From assembly GCF_900107625.1 (NCBI RefSeq), contig NZ_FNQK01000019.1:1-57737 (forward strand): a DNA stretch of 57,737 nt. Reading direction: 5' to 3'. Shown one piece after another: positions 44,346-52,647 of this stretch; the stretch's first letter is position 1; each line of letters opens with the position of its first letter. The notes under the pieces were generated by a model that had not been told where the DNA came from, did no database searches, and was given only the letters and a program-made list of their open reading frames with translations. The stretch is from Bizionia paragorgiae (lineage in GTDB: Bacteria > Bacteroidota > Bacteroidia > Flavobacteriales > Flavobacteriaceae). Both the position numbers and the translations under genes were made by a program.

Positions 44346-44447
44346 ATGGAAATTTTTAAATTTTTAGGCGGTAACGGAATTTTTCTCCTTTTAGGCTTAG
44401 CACTAATAATTATTTATATCGTTAACAGAAACCGTAACAAGCGTTAA
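44346..44447 (+). CDS. 33-residue single-span membrane peptide
   Basis: This small frame reads MEIFKFLGGNGIFLLLGL, then ALIIIYIVNRNRNKR and TAA. A short polar start, one hydrophobic helix of about 17 residues and a strongly basic end predict an N-out, C-in inner-membrane peptide. It lies 36 bp after the MATE gene on the same strand and 88 bp before the pterin synthase. Positive-inside topology, a clean ATG and stop, and codon use like the neighbours support a real gene. I do not recognise its family, and function is unknown. It may be co-transcribed with the transporter. Confidence 0.6.
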   Translation: MEIFKFLGGNGIFLLLGLALIIIYIVNRNRNKR

Positions 44448-44508
44448 AACAGCCGGTTCTTAAAAGCAGTTAATACAGTTTATAAGCAACTCGCTTTTGT
44501 AAAATTGG

Positions 44509-44516
44509 TATCTTTG
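44509..44516 (+). promoter_or_regulatory. Bacteroidetes -7 box for the pterin synthase gene
   Basis: TATCTTTG matches TAnnTTTG exactly and ends 19 bp before the ATG at 44536. A -33 TTTG at the usual spacing was not found. Confidence 0.55.
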
Positions 44517-44535
44517 CAACGAAAAACAAGCATAC

Positions 44536-44985
44536 ATGAGTAACATTCGAATTACAAAACAATTCTCTTTCGAAACCGGTCACGCCCTTTATGGTTACGA
44601 TGGGAAATGTAAAAACGTACACGGTCACAGCTACAAACTATCGGTAACCGTTATCGGAAAACCCATTAGCGATAATACCAATGTAAAGTACGGCATGGTT
44701 ATCGATTTTGGCGATTTAAAGAAAATTGTAAAGGAGGAAATCGTAGACGTATTCGATCACGCAACAGTGTTTAACAAAAACACGCCACACGTAGAGCTTG
44801 CCAAAGAGTTGCAAAAACGAGACCACAGCGTTTTATTGGTAGATTACCAACCTACAAGCGAAATGATGGTTATTGATTTTGCCGAAAAAATAAAACAACG
44901 CTTACCGGAAAACATCAAATTACACGCTTTAAGATTACAAGAAACCGATTCGTCTTATGCCGAATGGTTCGCATCAGATAATTAA
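44536..44985 (+). CDS. queD: 6-carboxytetrahydropterin synthase / 6-pyruvoyltetrahydropterin synthase family
   Basis: This 149-residue T-fold enzyme has zinc ligands H16 (FETGHALYG), H29 and H31 (NVHGHSYKL). C25 in GKCKNVHGH is the catalytic cysteine. A catalytic histidine lies in VFDHATVFN, and the pterin-anchoring glutamate lies in LQETDSSYAEW. Bacterial members mostly make 6-carboxytetrahydropterin for queuosine synthesis, which is the basis of the name. No other que genes are adjacent, so a pterin-cofactor role remains possible. It stands between a good promoter and repeat copy C. Confidence 0.87.
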   Translation: MSNIRITKQFSFETGHALYGYDGKCKNVHGHSYKLSVTVIGKPISDNTNVKYGMVIDFGDLKKIVKEEIVDVFDHATVFNKNTPHVELAKELQKRDHSVLLVDYQPTSEMMVIDFAEKIKQRLPENIKLHALRLQETDSSYAEWFASDN

Positions 44986-44991
44986 TTATTT

Positions 44992-45076
44992 GGGCGTTAC
45001 CTTGCAGGTCAGGCTTTCAGCAGTCGCTTCCCGATACCTATCGGGAGAGCTCCAACAGAGCTTCAATCCTTAACGC
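44992..45076 (+). repeat. Dispersed GGGCGTT...TAACGC intergenic element, copy C (divergent)
   Basis: This 85-bp element is bounded by GGGCGTT (44992-44998) and TTAACGC. Inside are a short CCT-TGC-AGG hairpin right after the left border, the block TCAGGCTTTCAGCAGTCGCTT, a 7-bp hairpin CCCGATA/TATCGGG (45030-45036 and 45039-45045) and AGCTC/GAGCT (45048-45052 and 45058-45062). It shares the borders and general plan with copies A and B but not the middle. It fills nearly the whole gap to the next gene, whose ATG is 6 bp beyond it. Confidence 0.7.
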
Positions 45077-45082
45077 AAACCC

Positions 45083-45853
45083 ATGACTCCTTTAAACATG
45101 CATATACCAGAAGGAAAAAAAATATACTTCGCTTCCGATAATCATTTAGGAGCGCCAACAAAAGAAGCCTCTAGTATTCGAGAGAAAAAATTTGTGGCGT
45201 GGTTAGATGAAATAAAAGAAGATGCTGCCGCTATTTTTTTATTGGGGGATTTGTTCGATTTCTGGGCCGAATATAAAACGGTAGTCCCAAAAGGATTTAC
45301 ACGAACGCTTGGTAAACTTGCCGAAATTACCGACTCTGGTATTCCCGTATATTTCTTTGTTGGTAACCACGACCTTTGGATGTATGGGTATTTTGAAGAA
45401 GAACTCAATATTCCCGTTTACCATAAACCCAAAGAATTTACTTTTAACGACACCACCTTTTTTATAGGTCATGGTGATGGTTTAGGACCTAAAGACAAAG
45501 GATATAAACGCATGAAAAAGGTGTTTACCAACCCCTTTTCTCAATGGTTATTCCGCTGGCTACACCCAGATATTGGTGTCAGACTTGCGCAGCACCTATC
45601 GGTAAAAAACAAACTCATTTCTGGAGATGAAGACGCTAAGTTTCTTGGTGAAGATAACGAATGGCTAGTACAGTACTGTAAGCGTAAATTAGAAACCAAA
45701 CACCGCGATTATTTTGTGTTTGGCCACCGCCATTTACCTTTAGAAATAGACCTCAACCCCAAATCTAAGTATATAAATTTAGGCGATTGGATTGTGTATT
45801 ATACCTATGCTGTTTTTGATGGCAAAACTATGGTCTTAAAAAAACACCATTAA
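45083..45853 (+). CDS. lpxH: UDP-2,3-diacylglucosamine diphosphatase-like metallophosphoesterase
   Basis: This 256-residue calcineurin-type phosphoesterase would hydrolyse UDP-diacylglucosamine to lipid X in lipid A synthesis. The metal motifs are in order: SDNHLG (with Asn where many LpxH have Leu), LLGDLFDFW, FVGNHD, IGHGDG and FGHRHLP. The insert after GHGD with paired aromatics (FSQWLFRWLHP) fits the lipid-binding cap. The ATG at 45083 is only 6 bp after repeat copy C; the ATG at 45098 is an alternative that would place the ribosome site outside the repeat. It overlaps convergent recJ by 4 bp. Confidence 0.88.
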   Translation: MTPLNMHIPEGKKIYFASDNHLGAPTKEASSIREKKFVAWLDEIKEDAAAIFLLGDLFDFWAEYKTVVPKGFTRTLGKLAEITDSGIPVYFFVGNHDLWMYGYFEEELNIPVYHKPKEFTFNDTTFFIGHGDGLGPKDKGYKRMKKVFTNPFSQWLFRWLHPDIGVRLAQHLSVKNKLISGDEDAKFLGEDNEWLVQYCKRKLETKHRDYFVFGHRHLPLEIDLNPKSKYINLGDWIVYYTYAVFDGKTMVLKKHH

Positions 45854-47541
45854 GCCTTAATATCTTGAAGTTTTAGTTGTAGTGATACATTACCTTGCCA
45901 ATGGTTTTCGTCAACGGAATAAGCGGCTTTAAAAGGCTGTTGACTTTTAATCACATCCAATTTATTACCAAGACCAAAACCAATACACACCAACTGCGGG
46001 GTTCCCTCTTGTTTAACCGTTAAACGCAAATGGGTTTTGTCTTCTCCCACACATTTTCCGTAACCTGTATCTTTTAAATTATCGCTCATAAAAACAGGCG
46101 ACATATTTCCAGGGCCAAAAGGTTCAAACTGGCGTAGAATACGGTAAAATTTTTCATTAATCGCATTTAAATCTATTTGGGTATCGATAACTATTTCGGG
46201 AGTTAATAGTCGTTTATCGATGGTAGAAGCTACCACCTCCTCAAATTTTTGCTTGAAAGCCTCGTAATTTTTTTCTTCTAAAGTTAAACCCGCAGCATAT
46301 TTATGTCCACCAAACTGCTCTATAAATTCCGAGCAGGCTTCTAGGGCATTATAAACATCAAATCCTTTTACTGAGCGCGCTGAAGCAGCTAATTTATCGC
46401 CACTTTTTGTAAACACTAAAGTGGGACGGTAATAGGTTTCTATTAATCGGGAAGCCACAATACCAATAACCCCTTTATGCCAATTCGCGCTATAAACAAC
46501 TGTTGTCATCCGGTCTTGGTCTTTTAAATCTTCGATTTGCTGTAGTGCTTCTTGCGTAATTTGCTTATCGGTAGCGCGTCGGTCGAGATTAAAGGCTTCA
46601 ATTTCTGCAGCGTACTGCTCGGCAACCTCAACATTTTTTTCCGTTAATAAATCCACCGCATATTGACCGTGCTTCATTCGTCCCGCAGCATTAATACGTG
46701 GTGCTATAACAAAAACAACATCGGTAATGGTTAAGCTGTCTTTTTTTACTTGATTTATTATCGCTTGAAAACCTGCCCTCGGCCTACTGTTAATTACTCG
46801 CATACCATAATACGCAAGAATACGATTCTCACCAATAATAGGTACAATATCTGCTCCAATGGCTGTGGCTACCAAATCCAAATACGGCATTAAGTCATCT
46901 ATAGTTTGACCTTTTTTTGCTGCCAGCGCCTGAATTAATTTGAAGCCTACTCCGCAACCACAAAGTTCGTCGAATGGGTAATTACAATCGTCTTGCTTAG
47001 GGTCTAAAACAGCTACTGCATCAGGAATTTTATCTCCCGGCCTATGGTGGTCACAAATTATAAAATCGATATTTTTCTCTTTAGCATAAGCCACCTTATC
47101 GATGGCTTTTATACCACAATCGAGTGCTATAATTAAAGAAAACTCGTTATCACTCGCGAAATCTATGCCCTTAAAAGACACACCATAACCTTCATCATAG
47201 CGGTCCGGAATATAAGTCGCTACATTAGGGTAATCACTTAATAAATACGAGGACATTAATGACACTGCTGTTGTACCATCAACATCATAATCCCCATAAA
47301 CCAATATATTTTCACTGTTGGAAATGGCCTGCTCGATACGTTGCACCGCTTTATCCATATCCTTCATTAAATAAGGATCGTGTAAATCGCTTAAACTCGG
47401 TCTAAAAAAATATTTAGCCTGATCAAAGGTTTCAATACCCCGCTGCACCAAAAGTGATGCTATTGCAGGTTCCACTTGCAGAGCTTGCTGTAAGCTAGAG
47501 ACCGTTTCTTGTTTAGGCTTAGGTTTTAAAGTCCAACGCAT
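45850..47541 (-). CDS. recJ: Single-stranded-DNA-specific exonuclease RecJ
   Basis: This 563-residue DHH-family 5'-3' exonuclease acts in recombination and mismatch repair. The DHH motifs are LVYGDYDVDGTTA, LDCGIKAID and FIICDHHRPGD. The DHHA1 part has GHKYAAGL (GGHxxAxG-like), and the C-terminal OB region has LRQFEPFGPGN. The length is normal. The stop overlaps that of lpxH on the other strand by 4 bp, so neither gene has a private terminator there. It may share a transcript with the OsmC gene 38 bp upstream. Confidence 0.95.
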   Translation of the reverse strand: MRWTLKPKPKQETVSSLQQALQVEPAIASLLVQRGIETFDQAKYFFRPSLSDLHDPYLMKDMDKAVQRIEQAISNSENILVYGDYDVDGTTAVSLMSSYLLSDYPNVATYIPDRYDEGYGVSFKGIDFASDNEFSLIIALDCGIKAIDKVAYAKEKNIDFIICDHHRPGDKIPDAVAVLDPKQDDCNYPFDELCGCGVGFKLIQALAAKKGQTIDDLMPYLDLVATAIGADIVPIIGENRILAYYGMRVINSRPRAGFQAIINQVKKDSLTITDVVFVIAPRINAAGRMKHGQYAVDLLTEKNVEVAEQYAAEIEAFNLDRRATDKQITQEALQQIEDLKDQDRMTTVVYSANWHKGVIGIVASRLIETYYRPTLVFTKSGDKLAASARSVKGFDVYNALEACSEFIEQFGGHKYAAGLTLEEKNYEAFKQKFEEVVASTIDKRLLTPEIVIDTQIDLNAINEKFYRILRQFEPFGPGNMSPVFMSDNLKDTGYGKCVGEDKTHLRLTVKQEGTPQLVCIGFGLGNKLDVIKSQQPFKAAYSVDENHWQGNVSLQLKLQDIKA

Positions 47542-47579
47542 GCAACTCTTGATTTTTAATTAGGATTAACGTCTAATAA

Positions 47580-48002
47580 TTACGAATTGTGAATATGGAT
47601 GTTTGTTTTTACAGTAGCAAATTTTCTAAACATTTCCATAACCCCACAATATTTATCGACAGATAAATTTACGGCTTTATTAATTTTAGATTCATTTAAA
47701 TCTTTACCATAAAAATGGTAGTCGACAGTAACCGTATGGTAATATTTTGGGTGCTCATCGGTGAGCTCTCCTTCTACATCCATTTTAAACTTATAATCTT
47801 CCACCTTCATCTTTTCTAAAACAGATACAACATCCAAACCAGAACAACCCGCTAAAGACGATAGCATCATGGCTTTCGGCGACAGTCCGTAACGCACTGT
47901 ACTACCTTCCACATCGGTGTCCATAATTACTGTTTTCCCACTAGGATTATCCGATTCAAATTGCATTCCACCGACCCATTCGGTTGTGATTTTATTTTTC
48001 AT
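47580..48002 (-). CDS. OsmC family peroxiredoxin-like protein
   Basis: This 140-residue OsmC/Ohr-fold protein has two conserved cysteines, C53 in SLAGCSGLDVVS and C119 in VDKYCGVMEMF, which reduce organic hydroperoxides in characterised members. The VEGSTVRYGLSPKAMML block precedes the first cysteine, as usual. The pattern fits the general OsmC (YhfA-like) branch rather than Ohr. It lies upstream of recJ on the minus strand with a 38-bp gap. Confidence 0.9.
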   Translation of the reverse strand: MKNKITTEWVGGMQFESDNPSGKTVIMDTDVEGSTVRYGLSPKAMMLSSLAGCSGLDVVSVLEKMKVEDYKFKMDVEGELTDEHPKYYHTVTVDYHFYGKDLNESKINKAVNLSVDKYCGVMEMFRKFATVKTNIHIHNS

Positions 48003-48160
48003 TCTAATACTATGTTTTAAGTTCTAATAGAGTAAAAATACCACTTAAAAGTGTAAAAAAATAGTCGTTTTACGGCTTTAGCATTGACTTTAACGCAAAG
48101 TAGTGTCTAATACCTTAATATTTAGAGGTATTTAAAATACTAACTACAATCTTCTTTTAC

Positions 48161-48739
48161 CTATTTAGAGTTTAAAAGGTCTGCAACTTTATCTTTTAGA
48201 GTGGGTAAAACTTCTGTTTTAAACCACGGATTTTTTGAAAACCAAAATCGATTTCTTGGTGACGGATGTGGTAGTGGTAAATATTGAGGTAGATAGGCGT
48301 TATAATTAGCTACTGTTTCGGTGAGTGTTCGTTTTGCTTCTTTTTTTAGGTAGTACTTTTGCGCATAGCTTCCAATTAAAAGGACTAATTTTATATGAGG
48401 CATTTGTTCTAATAAGGCGGCATGCCATTGCGGGGCACATTCCGGGCGAGGCGGTAAATCGCCAGATTTTCCTTTACCGGGATAACAAAATCCCATAGGT
48501 ATAATGGCGAAGTTGGCAGTATCGTAAAAAGTTTCGGTAGACACCCCCAACCACTGTCGCAACTGAGCTCCACTCGCATCATCCCAAGGAATCCCTGAAC
48601 GGTGTACTTTTATTCCCGGCGCTTGGCCGATAATTACAATTTTAGATGTTTTACTTGCCGTCACAACGGGATTTGGACCTAGTGGTAAATAGGCTTCACA
48701 AAGCGTACAATCCTTAATATGACGTAAGAGTGTTTTCAC
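48161..48739 (-). CDS. Uracil-DNA glycosylase family protein with probable Fe-S cluster
   Basis: This 192-residue protein belongs to the uracil-DNA glycosylase-like superfamily. The first motif is IIGQAPGIKVHRSG, and the last is LPLPHPSPRN (HPS type). Four cysteines match the iron-sulphur ligand spacing of family 4 enzymes: C11 and C14 (CTLC), then C85 and C101 in the segment from MGFCYPG to PRPEC. It may remove uracil from DNA, but the catalytic residue in motif 1 differs from standard families, so activity is not certain. It lies 8 bp after rsmI and is probably co-transcribed. Confidence 0.87.
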   Translation of the reverse strand: MKTLLRHIKDCTLCEAYLPLGPNPVVTASKTSKIVIIGQAPGIKVHRSGIPWDDASGAQLRQWLGVSTETFYDTANFAIIPMGFCYPGKGKSGDLPPRPECAPQWHAALLEQMPHIKLVLLIGSYAQKYYLKKEAKRTLTETVANYNAYLPQYLPLPHPSPRNRFWFSKNPWFKTEVLPTLKDKVADLLNSK

Positions 48740-48747
48740 CCTAATAC

Positions 48748-49422
48748 TTATTTAATTTTTCCTCCTACTACAATAACAATCTCACCCTTTGGTGGTTTGT
48801 TTGTATAATGATCTAACACGTCTTTCGCTGTTCCACGAATAGTTTCTTCAAACATTTTTGTTAGCTCTCGCGATACGGATACCGGCCTGTCTTCACCAAA
48901 ATACTCACAAAAATGCCCTAAGGTTTTTATCAGTTTATGCGGCGATTCGTAAAATATTATGGTACGCGTTTCCTCGGCTAGCAATAGCAAACGGGTCTGG
49001 CGTCCTTTTTTAACGGGTAAAAACCCTTCAAAAACAAACTTATCATTTGGCAATCCGCTATTCACCAAAGCAGGAACAAAAGCTGTAGCTCCAGGGAGAC
49101 AGTCGACTTCAATACCATTTTCTACGCAAGCACGGGTTAGTAAGAATCCCGGGTCCGAAATAGCTGGTGTACCGGCATCACTGATTAATGCAATGGTTTC
49201 ACCACCTTTAATACGTTCTACAATGCGCTCGGTCGTTTTATGCTCATTATGCATATGGTGACTTTGCATATGTGTACTGATTTCAAAATGCTTTAATAAT
49301 TTCCCTGAGGTTCGCGTATCTTCAGCTAAGATACAATCAACTTCCTTTAAAACCCTTAGTGCTCTTAGGGTGATGTCTTCTAAATTTCCAATAGGAGTGG
49401 GTACTATATATAATTTACTCAC
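48748..49422 (-). CDS. rsmI: 16S rRNA (cytidine-1402-2'-O)-methyltransferase
   Basis: This 224-residue tetrapyrrole-methylase-fold enzyme 2'-O-methylates C1402 of 16S rRNA in the ribosomal P site. The diagnostic blocks are LYIVPTPIGNLEDITLRAL at the start, AEDTRTSGKLL, LISDAGTPAISDPG, LPGATAFVPALVNSGLP and IIFYESPHKL. The length is slightly short because the C-terminal extension of the E. coli protein is absent, as in many Bacteroidetes. It sits between an uncharacterised gene (9 bp upstream) and the UDG-like gene. Confidence 0.95.
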   Translation of the reverse strand: MSKLYIVPTPIGNLEDITLRALRVLKEVDCILAEDTRTSGKLLKHFEISTHMQSHHMHNEHKTTERIVERIKGGETIALISDAGTPAISDPGFLLTRACVENGIEVDCLPGATAFVPALVNSGLPNDKFVFEGFLPVKKGRQTRLLLLAEETRTIIFYESPHKLIKTLGHFCEYFGEDRPVSVSRELTKMFEETIRGTAKDVLDHYTNKPPKGEIVIVVGGKIK

Positions 49423-49431
49423 TAGTTCGAT

Positions 49432-50166
49432 TTAATTAAATTTAGCTTCAACTATTTCCATAAAACGGACTTCATAATCTTCTTTACCGGCCCAATTATT
49501 ATAATCTGGCTTCACCACATTATTTATAAATGCTGAAGCTTCATTAAAGCTTTCTGCAGTGTTTAGCTGTGAAATAACACGTAAATAATCGTCACTTTCA
49601 CCTTCAAACAAGTGTTTAATAAAGGCAAGCTTATCATTTAACCCGATAGCAAACGCTTTATTTTTTAATGTATCGTTTAACGACTTTCTTTCGTCTCCAT
49701 TTACATGTCCCACTACTTTATCAAAAATAGGCATCTCTGTAAAATCTGCTGTAATCTCTTCAAAGTCATTTTTACCATAAGACTCTGGAGCGGTTAAGCT
49801 ATCAAGAACAGCATCAGTCTCATTTTCCTCTGGCATATGAGCTACCATATCTTTAATTTTCTCCATAACAGGCTCCATGATCCCATCATCTTCGACCTCA
49901 TCTAAATTAACATAGGTGCGGTCTTCAACTTCAATATTGTCACTAATTTTATTATTAAAGGCCGTATCCAACATATCAAAAAATGAAGAATCATTACCAA
50001 TAGTAGGTATGGCATCTTCAAAATTTTGTTGTGCAAATTTTAAAACAGTTAGTTTTTCGTATAATTCTGAAACTTCTTTATGTAATTTATCAACGTCTTC
50101 TTTTCCCTTTAACCTTAGAATCCTGTGCGCAATGCTTATTAATTCTGATTCTAGCTTCTTCTTCAT
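49432..50166 (-). CDS. Conserved hypothetical protein, N-terminal coiled coil
   Basis: This 244-residue acidic protein has no recognised catalytic motif. Residues 1-45 (MKKKLESELISIAHRILRL, then HKEVSELYEKLTVLKFAQQ) form a probable coiled coil. A long acidic, low-complexity middle region follows, and then a helical C-terminal half with LNDKLAFIKHLFEGESDDY and conserved tryptophan near NNWAGKEDY. It has no signal peptide or membrane segment. It is commonly found next to tdk and rsmI in flavobacteria, as here, but its job is unknown. Gene sense is supported by its length and by the 9-bp gap to rsmI. Confidence 0.78.
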   Translation of the reverse strand: MKKKLESELISIAHRILRLKGKEDVDKLHKEVSELYEKLTVLKFAQQNFEDAIPTIGNDSSFFDMLDTAFNNKISDNIEVEDRTYVNLDEVEDDGIMEPVMEKIKDMVAHMPEENETDAVLDSLTAPESYGKNDFEEITADFTEMPIFDKVVGHVNGDERKSLNDTLKNKAFAIGLNDKLAFIKHLFEGESDDYLRVISQLNTAESFNEASAFINNVVKPDYNNWAGKEDYEVRFMEIVEAKFN

Positions 50167-50242
50167 AATTAAAAATTTTATAATTTTTGAATTTAATGCA
50201 ATTTAGGCTTTTGATTTTTAATAAATTTGAGCCACCTTTATA

Positions 50243-50267
50243 AAGAACGAAAATGCTTTTCGTTCTT
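50243..50267. repeat. Perfect 11-bp inverted repeat upstream of tdk
   Basis: AAGAACGAAAA (50243-50253) and TTTTCGTTCTT (50257-50267) flank TGC. It lies 16 bp before the tdk ATG in the divergent gap. It could be a repressor site for a nucleotide-responsive regulator, or a hairpin that masks translation. It lacks a proper T-tail for termination toward tdk. Confidence 0.55.
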
Positions 50268-50283
50268 GAGTTAAAATTACAAA

Positions 50284-50925
50284 ATGTTTCTCGAAAATAC
50301 AGTAAATCAAAAAGAACAATTTGGTTGGATAGAAGTTATTTGCGGATCTATGTTTTCTGGTAAAACAGAAGAACTTATTCGCCGACTAAAACGCGCCCAA
50401 TTTGCAAAGCAACGTGTAGAAATTTTTAAACCGGCTGTCGATGTGCGCTATGATGATGAAATGGTCGTATCTCATGATGCCAATCAAATTCGCTCCACAC
50501 CAGTTCCTGCTGCTGCCAACATTCCTATCCTTGCCGATGGTTGTGATGTCGTAGGCATTGACGAAGCTCAGTTTTTTGATGATGAGATAGTACGTGTTTG
50601 TAACGATTTAGCTAACAAAGGTATACGTGTAATTGTTGCTGGTTTAGACATGGATTTTAAAGGCAACCCTTTTGGACCTATGCCCAACCTAATGGCTACT
50701 GCCGAATACGTTACTAAAGTGCATGCCGTGTGCACTCGAACAGGAAATTTAGCTCAATTTAGTCACCGTAAAACAAGTAGTGAAGCACTTGTCTTACTAG
50801 GTGAAACAGAAGAATACGAACCCCTAAGTCGTGCCGCTTACTACAAAGCGATGGCACGCGAAAAAATAAAAGATTTCAAAGTGAATGATATTGAAGAACT
50901 AAAACCGAATCAACCTGATGCTTAA
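50284..50925 (+). CDS. tdk: Thymidine kinase
   Basis: This 213-residue type II thymidine kinase of the salvage pathway has the P-loop [16 protein letters not shown] (20-35), Walker [15 protein letters not shown], and the lasso segment [20 protein letters not shown] with [16 protein letters not shown]. One zinc-site cysteine pair of the classical enzyme is partly missing: [10 protein letters not shown] replaces C-x-x-C, a variation common in Bacteroidetes. It overlaps alr by 8 bp, so the two are coupled. Confidence 0.96.
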   Translation: MFLENTVNQKEQFGWIEVICGSMFSGKTEELIRRLKRAQFAKQRVEIFKPAVDVRYDDEMVVSHDANQIRSTPVPAAANIPILADGCDVVGIDEAQFFDDEIVRVCNDLANKGIRVIVAGLDMDFKGNPFGPMPNLMATAEYVTKVHAVCTRTGNLAQFSHRKTSSEALVLLGETEEYEPLSRAAYYKAMAREKIKDFKVNDIEELKPNQPDA

Positions 50926-52024
50926 AGCTCAAGGAACCGTTTTAGAAATAGATTTAAAAGCCCTAAAACACAATGTTGAGTTTTTAAAATCGCGATTACA
51001 ACCCCATACCAAATTTCTTGCTGTTGTAAAGGCATTCGCCTATGGTAGTGATAGTATAGAAATTGCCAAAACTCTAGAGGAATTACAAGTCGATTACTTT
51101 GCTGTCGCTTACGTTAGCGAAGGTATTGTATTGCGGGAAGCTGGTATAACCACCCCTATATTAGTATTACACCCAGTACCTGAATACTTCGAAACTATGA
51201 TAGCACACTGTTTAGAGCCTAGCTTATATTCGCATCGGGTTCTAGAGGCTTTTATTGCTGTTGCAGAAGACAAAAAGCAAACCCATTACCCGGTTCACTT
51301 AAAATTTAATACGGGATTAAATAGACTCGGTTTTTCTCAAATAGATTGCCCAAAAATTCTTTCTACCCTAGAAAACAAAAGTGCTATTAAAGTCACCTCT
51401 TTATTCTCTCATCTTGCCGCTAGTGAGGATTTAAATGAGAAACAATTTACCATACAACAAATTGAAACCTTTAAAACCATGATCGCCGAGATGGCTAGCG
51501 GTTTGGGATACACCCCTATGCTTCACCAATGTAATACTTCGGGTATACTAAATTATCCTCAAGCCCATTTTGATATGGTTCGTAGTGGAATTGGTATGTA
51601 TGGTTTTGGTAATGACCCTAAATTTAATCCGTTTTTAAAACCTATTGCGACTTTAAAAACCACAATTTCACAGATTCACACTTTAGAAAAAGGGGATAGT
51701 TTAGGCTATAACCGCGCCTTGATTGCCACGAAAACACTGCAAACAGCAACCTTACCTATAGGCCATGCTGATGGCATTACTAGAGCTTATGGCAATAAAA
51801 AAGGTTATGTTATCATAAACAAGCAAAAGGCCTATATAGTGGGTAATGTTTGTATGGATATGATTATGGTAGACGTCACCGAAATTGATTGTAATGAAGG
51901 GGATGAGGCTATTGTTTTTGGTCCGCATCATACCGCCGAGCATTTCTCGGAAACCATCGGTTCTATTTCCTATGAGATATTAACTGCCATCTCCCAAAGG
52001 GTGAAACGTGTCTTTAAACGATAA
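50918..52024 (+). CDS. alr: Alanine racemase
   Basis: This 368-residue PLP enzyme makes D-alanine for peptidoglycan. K38 in [13 protein letters not shown] binds the cofactor. [12 protein letters not shown], the tyrosine in [10 protein letters not shown] and [11 protein letters not shown] complete the active-site blocks. The start at 50918 lies within the last codons of tdk; it gives the normal N-terminal strand ([17 protein letters not shown]). The tdk-alr pair is a usual flavobacterial arrangement and ties cell-wall precursor supply to the same transcript. Confidence 0.96.
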   Translation: MLKAQGTVLEIDLKALKHNVEFLKSRLQPHTKFLAVVKAFAYGSDSIEIAKTLEELQVDYFAVAYVSEGIVLREAGITTPILVLHPVPEYFETMIAHCLEPSLYSHRVLEAFIAVAEDKKQTHYPVHLKFNTGLNRLGFSQIDCPKILSTLENKSAIKVTSLFSHLAASEDLNEKQFTIQQIETFKTMIAEMASGLGYTPMLHQCNTSGILNYPQAHFDMVRSGIGMYGFGNDPKFNPFLKPIATLKTTISQIHTLEKGDSLGYNRALIATKTLQTATLPIGHADGITRAYGNKKGYVIINKQKAYIVGNVCMDMIMVDVTEIDCNEGDEAIVFGPHHTAEHFSETIGSISYEILTAISQRVKRVFKR

Positions 52025-52118
52025 TAACATAATTTACAACCTGAGAATTAGATTTATTTTTTGTAAATCAACTACTTTAGCGTACTTTAATAAAGTTAAC
52101 TAACTTAAAAATAATATT

Positions 52119-52520
52119 ATGTTAAAAGAATTCAAGAAATTTATTATGACGGGTAACGTCATTGATTTAGCCGTTGCCGTTTTACTTGCAGGAGCAATGG
52201 GACTTGTGGTAAGTGGCTTCGTATCTGATATTATGATGCCAATTGTTGGGCACTTTTCAGGTGGTTTAGATTTTGCTGATATGAAAATCGTACTAGACGA
52301 CGCTGTAATTGCTGCCGATGGAACGATATCAAAACCAGAAAATGCAATCATGTATGGTAAATGGATTAATGCGATAATTAACTTAATTATTGTTGGTTTT
52401 GTGTTATTTATTATTGTAAAAGCTTACAATAAAACAAAAACACCTCCAGCTCCACCAGCACCAAAAGGACCAACAGAATTGGACATCCTAAAAGAAATTA
52501 GAGATGCTTTAAAAAAGTAA
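52119..52520 (+). CDS. mscL: Large-conductance mechanosensitive channel
   Basis: This 133-residue channel opens under extreme membrane tension and protects against hypo-osmotic shock. Helix 1 carries the conserved GNVIDLAVAVLLAGAMGLVV segment, with the N-terminal amphipathic FKKFIMTG before it. A short periplasmic loop follows, then helix 2 (WINAIINLIIVGFVLFIIV). A proline-rich linker and the C-terminal bundle ELDILKEIRDALKK end it. It is monocistronic, with a terminator after it. Confidence 0.97.
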   Translation: MLKEFKKFIMTGNVIDLAVAVLLAGAMGLVVSGFVSDIMMPIVGHFSGGLDFADMKIVLDDAVIAADGTISKPENAIMYGKWINAIINLIIVGFVLFIIVKAYNKTKTPPAPPAPKGPTELDILKEIRDALKK

Positions 52521-52540
52521 TCTAAAAGAAAATGTATTTC

Positions 52541-52572
52541 AAACCGCTTTATTTAATAGAGCGGTTTTTTTT
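52541..52572 (+). terminator. Intrinsic terminator after mscL
   Basis: AAACCGCT (52541-52548) pairs with AGCGGTTT (52560-52567) across an 11-base loop, followed by a further T-run to 52572. Confidence 0.8.
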
Positions 52573-52618
52573 ATGAAAAAATTAAAGTATTTATAAATAC
52601 CAATAGTCGTAAATAGTA

Positions 52619-52626
52619 TAAGTTTG
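52619..52626 (+). promoter_or_regulatory. Bacteroidetes -7 box for asd
   Basis: TAAGTTTG matches TAnnTTTG and ends 21 bp before the asd ATG at 52648. Confidence 0.5.
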
Positions 52627-52647
52627 TAATATTAAATGTTTTAAAAA

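Noticed and set aside
48060-48110. Possible fourth, shortened copy of the GGGCGTT/TAACGC element (ends CTTTAACGCAAA)
   Set aside because: The left border GGGCGTT and the hairpin are absent. Only about 10 bases near the right end resemble the family.
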